Of a stretch of DNA of 5,275 nucleotides, positions 1-5,275 are shown one piece after another. Within the stretch, counting starts at the first letter, position 1; the number at the start of each line of letters is the position of its first letter. Made by a program: the position numbers and the translations under genes. The notes under the pieces were generated by a model. It was not told the DNA's origin. It searched no databases and saw only the letters and a list, made by a program, of their open reading frames with translations. Source of the stretch: an uncultured Gammaproteobacteria bacterium (lineage in GTDB: Bacteria > Pseudomonadota > Gammaproteobacteria > Pseudomonadales > Azotimanducaceae_A); the NCBI GenBank assembly GCA_913041025.1, contig CAJWGQ010000187.1, forward strand, positions 1 to 5,275, written 5' to 3'.

Positions 1-1219
1 CAGATGCAGCGTAGTCGCCCATAGATACGACCACGTTGATGCCTTTTCTTTTCGCAGCAAGCAGCTCATCTCTCATCATTTCACTAGCAATAATGGACCC
101 GCCAGGGCTATTGACTCTAAAGACAATAGCTTTTGTATTTTCGTCTTCATACGCAGACCTGATATGTTTTACTACCCCATCAGCACCTGCTACGCCCTGT
201 GCGATATCTCCCTCCATAATCGCACCTTCAGCAGTAACAACAGCTATTTGATTACTATTACCAGCGACGTCCTCATTTTTTTGCTTTGCATACTCTTTAT
301 AGCTAATAGTTTTGTAAGTTTCGGTTTCACTCTCTTCATCTAGACCAAATTCGTCAATCATATATTGACGAAATTCTGGAAATGATTTCGTACCATCAAT
401 AATATTATTTGCTTCAGCGTAGGCAATGTTTCCTACTGCACCTTCACCAATAAATCCAATGAAGTTATCTGCAAAAAATTGGATATCATCTGATTCAATC
501 CCACGTCCCTCCGCCATAAGGAATTTCATTTCCTCCCAAATAGGGTCAAGCAAGGCTTCTCTCTGCATCCTGTCATTTTCTGACATATCTGTTCTTGTGT
601 TTGGCTCAAGCGCAGATTTAAAGTCACCTTGAGAGTAATTGTGAAAATTGATTTTTAGATTTTCATAGAGCTCTTTTTGGTAAGCGCGCACTCCTCCGAG
701 TCCTCGAACGCTAACACTTCCAACAGGATGAACCCATACCTCAGATGCTTGAGAGGCCATGAGATAAGAAGTTGTAGAGAGACGATCATTAAAAGCGATT
801 ACTCTCTTACCAGAGTCACGAAGCATTTTTAATTCTTTTGCAATATTGATTGCGGTAGTTGGTCCAGCAAAACCTGTGGATGAGAAATCGACAAACACTG
901 CAGGGATATCTTCATCTTCAGCTGCCGCTCTTATTAATCGTATAAGATCTCTTGTTTGAATTTGATCAGTCGACGAGTCTGTGCCGATGCTAGAGAGAAA
1001 ATCTGAGTTAAACGCTGCTTGATCAACCACAGTTCCTTCAGGATCAATTAAGAGCACTCTGCCGCTTGGATCTTTAACTTCAGGCATAGAGGTTAGCGCT
1101 CCAATAATTATGAACGCAAAAAAGATCAACACGAAGGCTGTACCAAGGTTCAGCATAATAGTTCTTGCTTTTTCTAAAAATCGGCCTAGCCAAGAAAAAA
1201 TAGATTTAAGTGCATTCAT
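1..1219 (-). CDS. sppA: Signal peptide peptidase SppA (protease IV), N-terminal part, cut by the left edge
   Basis: This is an inner-membrane serine protease that degrades signal peptides left after protein export. I translated the minus strand from the ATG at 1219-1217. It stays open to the edge for 406 complete codons, against about 618 residues in E. coli SppA, so roughly a third is missing. Residues 22-42 form one hydrophobic membrane anchor near the N-terminus. Two tandem peptidase S49 repeats follow. Lys201, in the motif GDFKSALEP (codon 619-617), matches the E. coli general base Lys209. The second repeat has SPGG at 371-374 and ends in MGDYAAS, whose Ser406 (codon 4-2) matches the nucleophile Ser409. 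The next codon begins with G, which fits the expected Gly. The start is supported by AGGAAG five bases upstream. The gene is divergent from the SCCPDH-like gene. I saw no frameshift. Identification is firm; only the C-terminus is unseen. Confidence 0.94.
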   Translation of the reverse strand, partial: MNALKSIFSWLGRFLEKARTIMLNLGTAFVLIFFAFIIIGALTSMPEVKDPSGRVLLIDPEGTVVDQAAFNSDFLSSIGTDSSTDQIQTRDLIRLIRAAAEDEDIPAVFVDFSSTGFAGPTTAINIAKELKMLRDSGKRVIAFNDRLSTTSYLMASQASEVWVHPVGSVSVRGLGGVRAYQKELYENLKINFHNYSQGDFKSALEPNTRTDMSENDRMQREALLDPIWEEMKFLMAEGRGIESDDIQFFADNFIGFIGEGAVGNIAYAEANNIIDGTKSFPEFRQYMIDEFGLDEESETETYKTISYKEYAKQKNEDVAGNSNQIAVVTAEGAIMEGDIAQGVAGADGVVKHIRSAYEDENTKAIVFRVNSPGGSIIASEMMRDELLAAKRKGINVVVSMGDYAAS

Positions 1220-1224
1220 AGGTA

Positions 1225-1230
1225 CTTCCT
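1225..1230 (-). promoter_or_regulatory. Ribosome-binding site of sppA
   Basis: On the minus strand AGGAAG lies five bases before the ATG at 1219. It is a good Shine-Dalgarno match at normal spacing and decides the sppA start. A second ATG at 1215-1213 is out of frame. Confidence 0.75.
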
Positions 1231-1243
1231 AAATATATGTGAT

Positions 1244-1271
1244 TTAATAAGAATTTAGTTACGAGGTTAAA
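1244..1271 (-). promoter_or_regulatory. Weak candidate promoter for sppA
   Basis: On the minus strand, TTTAAC (1271-1266) and TATTAA (1249-1244) are separated by 16 bases. They match the sigma-70 -35 and -10 boxes at about 3 of 6 and 4 of 6 positions. The region is very AT-rich, so matches of this quality arise by chance. It is offered only because a divergent gene must have its promoter in this short gap. Confidence 0.2.
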
Positions 1272-1297
1272 AACTTCTCTTCTTTAACTTTCCTTTT

Positions 1298-1326
1298 TTG
1301 AAGACAAAAAATGATAAAGCCATAAT
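1298..1326 (+). promoter_or_regulatory. Candidate sigma-70-type promoter of the SCCPDH-like gene
   Basis: TTGAAG (1298-1303) and CATAAT (1321-1326) are separated by exactly 17 bases. They match TTGACA at 4 of 6 and TATAAT at 5 of 6 positions. Transcription would begin near 1333, giving a leader of about 26 bases before the ATG at 1359. A start at the TTG at 1332 would then lie outside the transcript, which supports the later start. No operator-like inverted repeat is obvious. A pyrimidine-rich tract (about 1274-1299) lies immediately upstream and runs into the -35 box. Confidence 0.45.
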
Positions 1327-1358
1327 AACCTTTGGAAAAGCAGGAAAATACTGAACAT

Positions 1359-2540
1359 ATGATAAAAAAAAAATACGGAATAATTCTTTATGGTGCAACC
1401 GGATTTACAGGGAAAATATGCTGTAAGTATTTTAGAGATAATTACAGAGATTTAGCCTGGGCTGTGGCAGGTAGAAATAAAGATAAGTTAGAACAAGTCA
1501 AATCTGACTTTGAACTAGAATGCGATGTCATTGTTGCTCACGGTGACGATCTAGAATCCTTAAAATCATTAGCCAGTCAAACCAAAGTTGTTTTATCAAC
1601 AGCAGGTCCTTTTGCAAGATATGGTTCTCTACTCGTGCAAGCATGTGTTGAAGAAGGAGCTCACTACACAGATATAACTGGAGAAAATCATTGGGTTAGA
1701 GGATTAATTGATAAACATCATTCCGAAGCAGCCTCTAAGGGCATAAGAATTATTCCTTCTTGCGGGTATGATTCTATACCTTCCGACCTGGGAGCCTTTT
1801 TTACTATCTCCCAATTCAATAAGCCGGTGACTAGAGTTGATGTCTATCACGAGGCTCAAGGCGGAGCTTCAGGCGGCACAACTGAAACAATTTTTACTAT
1901 GGATGGACTGACCAAAGAAATGAGAGACCCTTTTGTGTTAAATCCTGAGGAATCTGTGTCCGAAGAACAACGACAAAAATCTAAAGACGGCTTTGTTATA
2001 GAGCAGGTTGACGGAATAGATGGTTGGTCTGGGATAGGCATGATGGCTATAGCCAATACAAGAGTTGTTAGAAGATCTGTAGCTTTAATGGAACAGAATC
2101 AGAAATCCTATGGAACTAATTTCACCTTTGGTGAGCATGGTTTATTTTCGACTAAGAGAATGGCTAGACTGGCCTCATACGGTTCAATCATTGCATTTCT
2201 TGTTCTGGCTACTCCATTGAAGCGACTAGTCAGGCCTTTGCTACCGAAACCGGGTGAAGGTCCCAGTCAAGAAACACAAGACAAAGGATGGTTCAGAGCC
2301 ACTTTCGTAGCTTACGCTGAAGACAATGAAAGAAAGATTTGCTCTATGTATGGATCGGGAGACCCCGGATACAAATCTACTGCTAAGCTTGTGTGTGAAT
2401 CGGCTCTTTCTTTGGCTAGGTCAAATGAGTTACCTGGTGGAAGCGAATATGGAGGAGTGCTTACCCCAGCGGTAGGCTTGGGAGATGTACTAATTGAAAG
2501 ACTAAGTAATAAGGAAATAGAATTTAAGGTGTTGCATTAG
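1359..2540 (+). CDS. Saccharopine dehydrogenase-like NAD(P)-binding oxidoreductase (SCCPDH / trans-acting enoyl reductase type)
   Basis: This 393-residue protein has an N-terminal Rossmann fold. The dinucleotide loop GATGFTG is at residues 12-18, followed by AGR at 37-39, STAGPF at 80-85, YTDITGE at 103-109, SCGYDSIPSDLG at 134-145 and SGGT at 171-174. These are hallmarks of the family containing human SCCPDH and mycobacterial trans-acting enoyl reductases. Length and domain order are normal. Residues 274-287 form a short hydrophobic stretch before a KPGEGPS segment (297-303), a pattern typical of the family and possibly a membrane-contact site. Family members are mostly uncharacterised. True saccharopine (lysine) metabolism is unlikely, and an acyl-chain or lipid reductase role is conceivable. 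I chose the ATG at 1359 because the Rossmann strand then begins within eight residues, as in relatives, and because the candidate promoter starts transcription after the upstream in-frame TTG at 1332. The Shine-Dalgarno is weak (AGGA, 13 bases upstream). A run of ten A covers codons 2-5. The gene stands alone, divergent from sppA and convergent with selD. Confidence 0.85.
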   Translation: MIKKKYGIILYGATGFTGKICCKYFRDNYRDLAWAVAGRNKDKLEQVKSDFELECDVIVAHGDDLESLKSLASQTKVVLSTAGPFARYGSLLVQACVEEGAHYTDITGENHWVRGLIDKHHSEAASKGIRIIPSCGYDSIPSDLGAFFTISQFNKPVTRVDVYHEAQGGASGGTTETIFTMDGLTKEMRDPFVLNPEESVSEEQRQKSKDGFVIEQVDGIDGWSGIGMMAIANTRVVRRSVALMEQNQKSYGTNFTFGEHGLFSTKRMARLASYGSIIAFLVLATPLKRLVRPLLPKPGEGPSQETQDKGWFRATFVAYAEDNERKICSMYGSGDPGYKSTAKLVCESALSLARSNELPGGSEYGGVLTPAVGLGDVLIERLSNKEIEFKVLH

Positions 2541-2631
2541 ACTTTAAATGCCTGGAGTTTTTCCCTACAAGTTTATTCTTGAGATAGGCGGTTTGAATTA
2601 CTCCTTTTTCAAAAGGCGCGCGGGCTCTGGT

Positions 2632-4785
2632 CTATTTCACTCTCAGGCAACTCTCTGGAATCGACTCTCCAATGATAGCAGCATGATAGTAGCCCCACTG
2701 ATGAAGGGAGCTTATCATCTCTAAGGCTCTAGATTTTTCTACCGCCAAAACAAGGCCCCCAGACGTTTGAGGGTCGAACAAAATTTCGGATTTTTCCTGT
2801 AAGACTCCTAACTTGGAGGCTTTCTTATTTGCATCATGAAGGCTACTCCGTATTTTCAGTCCATTTATCACCTCAAGCGAACCAGGAAGGCATGGAATCT
2901 TGTCCAAATCTACCTCTACACCCACCCCCGGACCAATCATCTCCAGCAGGTGACCCGCCAAGCCAAAACCGGTTATATCTGTGCATGACCTGACTCCGAA
3001 ATCAGTTGCTAGTTCGGACGCAAGACGATTGGAAACCAACATGGATTTGATTGCCTCATGAACCCACTCCGCCTTGCTCTTGTGCTGCATATCCGCGGCA
3101 AAAATCGCACCTACTCCCAACTGTTTCGTCAGAACGATAGCGAGTCCCGGCTCAATTACCTTTTTCTCTCTCAATCGGTTCGGTTCTGCTAAACCATTGA
3201 CAGTAAACCCAATGCTGAGCTCCTCACCTTCCGAAGTGTGTCCACCGATCAGTTCTGCATTGTCCTTCTCCAATTGATATAAAATCCCGTGAACCAATTG
3301 AGAAAGATAATCTTGGCTGATTTCTGGCTTACTGAAAGGCAAAGTAATACTAGCGAGCACCGATACCGGGTTCCCCCCGCATGCATAAACATCGGACATA
3401 GCGTGACAAAGCGCTATGCGCGCTTGTGTGTAAGGATCGTTTAGGAAAGAACGGAAATGATCTACCGACTGAAGCAGGACTTTCCCTTTTGGGATCTCAA
3501 TGACCGCCGCGTCTCCTTTCGGGGCCTTATTTCCCATGACCTTATTGAGCACTTCGCTCAACGTATCAGCGCTTACTTTCGAACCGCAGCCCCCACAAAA
3601 CATTTTTGATTCGAATTCCCCAACCAGGGAGTTTGGTTCTTCGACTTGCATCTCCGGCAAGCTATAAAACGTTTTCATAAACCTCCGATCAATCCAATCT
3701 TTCCACTTCCACGCTAACCTTCCATCGAAGTAAAACCCGCCTTTTGACGCAATTGCTCTGCGTTCTCCAAGGGAAAGAAGGGACAGAACTCTTTTTTGGG
3801 GCCGAAAGGATTTTAATTTCTTCCCCAAAAGAAATGCTCTCACGTTGTGGAAAAGAATCGGGGCCTGTCTTACTGCGTAGACCCCTGATTTTGGATATGG
3901 ATTATTAATGGAAGTTGCGCAATCTCCAACTGCAAAAACATTTTCTCTGGATACGCTTTGAAGAGTATCTCGAATTGCTATGAAACCCTGAGGGTCAGTC
4001 TCAAGATCGGTCGCAAAGGATTGGCCATGCGAATTCGAATCAGTCGCCCACAAGACTTCGTCTAGATGTATGCTGACACCCTTTGAGGAAAACAGAGTCG
4101 AACCGTCATATCCCACCGCTTTGAAGTCCCGATGGATTTTTATATTTTTTCTAGAGAGATAATGTTCCAGTTTTCGTCTTACGAAAAAATTGTATTTCTC
4201 TGAAATTTTACTAGTCGAGGAAATTAAACTAATTGAGCAAGGTGTTTCAGAAACCCCACATCGAATTCGATGTTCTAGCGCTAAAGCGACTTCAATCCCC
4301 GCGGCCCCTGCCCCAACTACTCCTAACTTTTTTATCTTTCCGTCACGAATCCTCTTTATTAGGGACGGCCAAGAGGAGATGAAGTCATTGATAGGCTTAA
4401 TTGAAATACCGCTCCCCTGAACTTCAGAAAGGTCGGCACGCTTCCCACTTCCTATGTCCAAAGACACCGCGTCGAAACGCAGGCTAGGACGGACGGCCAT
4501 AACAACACTGTCATTCAGAAGATCGATTCCTTCAACTTCACTTTCTAAGAAGTCTGCTCCAGCATAACGACAAAGAGCTCTTAAATTTATCTGGACCGCG
4601 TCAAGATCATAATGTCCTGCAATGTAGCCTGGAATCATGCCCGAGTAAGTGGCCGATCCCCTCGGACTAACCAGGGTGATCCTCACTCCCTCAACCGGGT
4701 TCATCGCAAATTTTTTAAGCAAAAGGATGTGAGTATGACCACCCCCAACCAAAACTAAATCTCTAGCTAAAGGAAACCTATTCAC
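2632..4785 (-). CDS. selD: Fused FAD/NAD(P)-dependent oxidoreductase - selenide, water dikinase (SelD)
   Basis: This 717-residue fusion has a C-terminal SelD that makes selenophosphate from selenide and ATP for selenocysteine or 2-selenouridine. Residues 1 to about 380 resemble NDH-2-type flavoproteins: FAD loop GGGHTH (14-19), NAD(P) loop GAGAAG (158-163), and AVGDCA (285-290), which contacts FAD in such proteins. A WKDWIDRRF linker (361-369) precedes SelD. The SelD half (about 393-717) is complete beside E. coli SelD (347 residues). Cys400 and Lys403 match E. coli Cys17 and Lys20, Asp425 matches Asp51, and Asp442 matches Asp68. GGHT (514-517), TDITGFG (602-608) and DPQTSGG (671-677) are also present. 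Position 400 is a TGC codon, so this is a Cys form, not a selenoprotein. Ser402 replaces E. coli Cys19, and an extra Cys397 makes CGGC. The fusion is a known architecture (TIGR03169, Nterm_to_SelD); the flavoprotein's role is unsettled, and reducing a selenium precursor is an inference. The GTG start at 4785 has a strong Shine-Dalgarno and follows the hydrolase gene by 11 bases. Confidence 0.95.
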   Translation of the reverse strand: MNRFPLARDLVLVGGGHTHILLLKKFAMNPVEGVRITLVSPRGSATYSGMIPGYIAGHYDLDAVQINLRALCRYAGADFLESEVEGIDLLNDSVVMAVRPSLRFDAVSLDIGSGKRADLSEVQGSGISIKPINDFISSWPSLIKRIRDGKIKKLGVVGAGAAGIEVALALEHRIRCGVSETPCSISLISSTSKISEKYNFFVRRKLEHYLSRKNIKIHRDFKAVGYDGSTLFSSKGVSIHLDEVLWATDSNSHGQSFATDLETDPQGFIAIRDTLQSVSRENVFAVGDCATSINNPYPKSGVYAVRQAPILFHNVRAFLLGKKLKSFRPQKRVLSLLSLGERRAIASKGGFYFDGRLAWKWKDWIDRRFMKTFYSLPEMQVEEPNSLVGEFESKMFCGGCGSKVSADTLSEVLNKVMGNKAPKGDAAVIEIPKGKVLLQSVDHFRSFLNDPYTQARIALCHAMSDVYACGGNPVSVLASITLPFSKPEISQDYLSQLVHGILYQLEKDNAELIGGHTSEGEELSIGFTVNGLAEPNRLREKKVIEPGLAIVLTKQLGVGAIFAADMQHKSKAEWVHEAIKSMLVSNRLASELATDFGVRSCTDITGFGLAGHLLEMIGPGVGVEVDLDKIPCLPGSLEVINGLKIRSSLHDANKKASKLGVLQEKSEILFDPQTSGGLVLAVEKSRALEMISSLHQWGYYHAAIIGESIPESCLRVK

Positions 4786-4791
4786 TGCTTT

Positions 4792-4798
4792 CCACCTT
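4792..4798 (-). promoter_or_regulatory. Ribosome-binding site of selD, overlapping the upstream stop codon
   Basis: AAGGTGG on the minus strand lies six bases before the GTG at 4785. Its first two bases are the last two of the hydrolase TAA stop (4799-4797). This is a strong site that justifies the non-ATG start. Ribosomes ending on the hydrolase would stop directly over it, so translational coupling is likely (inference). Confidence 0.8.
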
Positions 4799-5275
4799 AT
4801 GCGTGAGCATCTTTGAAAGCGGTAAATTCTTTCAGGACTAACCTGCCTTCAGGGATAACACTCGACAATATTGGAAATACGTGGGGCATGTTGCGCCAGA
4901 CAGATAATTCTGCAGTCCCACCAGATGATCTTATTTTAGCAACTAATTGCTTAGAATCGTCAAGAAGAATCTCTCCGCTTCCAACAGCTACATAAGTTGG
5001 TGGCAACCCGGAAAGGTCCCCGAAAATTGGAGAGGCGCGCTCGTCACTAGGATCTGTGTCTCCTAGGTAGTGCTTTCTGAATCTTTCCAGTGCGCCAGGC
5101 GAGAGCATGCAGTCAGATGATGCATTGCTCTCTATGGATGCTGCCGCGCAGGTCAAATCAACCCAAGGTGAGAAAAGGCAAACGGCTTTTGGTAACGGCA
5201 ACCCATTTTTTTTCAGTGCTAAAAGAAGAGACACAGACAAGCCTCCACCTGCAGAATCACCCGCTAGAAATATAT
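4797..5275 (-). CDS. Alpha/beta hydrolase of the hormone-sensitive-lipase (HSL) family, C-terminal part, cut by the right edge
   Basis: This is a probable carboxylesterase acting on short-chain esters; the true substrate is unknown. The reading frame is open to the right edge and gives 158 complete C-terminal residues. It begins with LAGDSAGGGLS, the nucleophile elbow of the HSL (alpha/beta hydrolase fold-3) family, with the catalytic Ser codon at 5255-5253. The acid is one of the Asp pair in ILLDDS (codons 4961-4956), most likely the second by analogy with EstE5/EstE7-type enzymes. The His is in NMPHVF (codon 4883-4881). The triad is therefore intact. Missing are about 150 N-terminal residues, including the HGGG oxyanion-hole motif. 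An in-frame TTG at 5240 lies inside the fold and cannot be the start. The gene ends 11 bases before selD and probably shares its transcript. No link between this esterase and selenium is established. Confidence 0.9.
   Translation of the reverse strand, partial: IFLAGDSAGGGLSVSLLLALKKNGLPLPKAVCLFSPWVDLTCAAASIESNASSDCMLSPGALERFRKHYLGDTDPSDERASPIFGDLSGLPPTYVAVGSGEILLDDSKQLVAKIRSSGGTAELSVWRNMPHVFPILSSVIPEGRLVLKEFTAFKDAHA

Noticed and set aside
36..632. Open frames on the plus strand at 36-251 and 426-632
   Set aside because: Both lie antisense to the sppA frame, which has clear protease motifs. Their translations are low-complexity, rich in Ser, Pro and Ile, as expected for a shadow frame.
2603..2616. 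Perfect small palindrome CCTTTT-TC-AAAAGG between the convergent stop codons, as a possible bidirectional terminator
   Set aside because: The stem is only six pairs (five once a workable loop is allowed), mostly A-T, and no T-run follows on either strand. Another four-pair stem at about 2568-2581 is weaker still. No terminator could be called in 2541-2631.
3586..3588. Possibility that the SelD active site encodes selenocysteine, as in some SelD proteins
   Set aside because: The codon is TGC (Cys), and the frame has no internal TGA.
3074..4995. Plus-strand open frames at 3074-3277, 4190-4420 and 4813-4995, and a minus-strand one at 1856-2056
   Set aside because: Each is antisense to a well-supported gene, is short, and shows no recognisable motif.
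5238..5240. TTG at 5240 as the start of a short 147-residue hydrolase
   Set aside because: The frame continues upstream through the catalytic GDSAGGG motif to the window edge, so this codon is an internal Leu.
2632..5275. Impression that the selD-esterase half is more GC-rich than the left half, suggesting transfer
   Set aside because: Sampled lines overlap: the sppA segment 181-240 and the selD segment 3481-3540 both have 32 G or C of 60. I did not count the whole window, so no compositional break is claimed.

Overview
The window holds four protein genes and almost no spare sequence. Two genes run off the edges. The organism looks like a Gram-negative bacterium with moderately low GC, plausibly a marine gammaproteobacterium. 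That placement rests on the long, tandem-domain (E. coli-type) SppA, the fused oxidoreductase-SelD protein, and ordinary Shine-Dalgarno and sigma-70-like signals. It is an inference from gene content, not from a marker gene. No rRNA, tRNA, CRISPR array, insertion sequence or phage gene was seen.

Layout. (1) Positions 1-1219, minus strand: the N-terminal two thirds of signal peptide peptidase SppA, cut by the left edge just after the codon for its catalytic serine. (2) Positions 1220-1358: a divergent intergenic region with a reasonable plus-strand promoter and a weak minus-strand one. (3) Positions 1359-2540, plus strand: a saccharopine dehydrogenase-like (SCCPDH / trans-acting enoyl reductase type) NAD(P)-binding protein. 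Its start is better placed at the ATG at 1359 than at an upstream TTG at 1332. (4) Positions 2541-2631: a short spacer between convergent genes, without a convincing terminator. (5) Positions 2632-4785, minus strand: a 717-residue fusion of an FAD/NAD(P) oxidoreductase to a complete selenide, water dikinase (SelD). (6) Positions 4797-5275, minus strand: the C-terminal 158 residues of an alpha/beta hydrolase of the hormone-sensitive-lipase family, cut by the right edge.

How the genes work together. The hydrolase and the SelD fusion form a tight two-gene transcription unit. They are 11 bases apart, and the SelD ribosome-binding site overlaps the hydrolase stop codon. The SelD half keeps its catalytic Cys and Lys, so the cell probably makes selenophosphate for selenoproteins, 2-selenouridine in tRNA, or both. 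No selA, selB, selC or selU/mnmH is in view. SppA and the SCCPDH-like protein have no evident link to selenium.

The most interesting item is the fused flavoprotein-SelD. The architecture is a recognised family, but the job of its flavoprotein half is, as far as I know, unsettled. I do not see a clearly undescribed system in this window.
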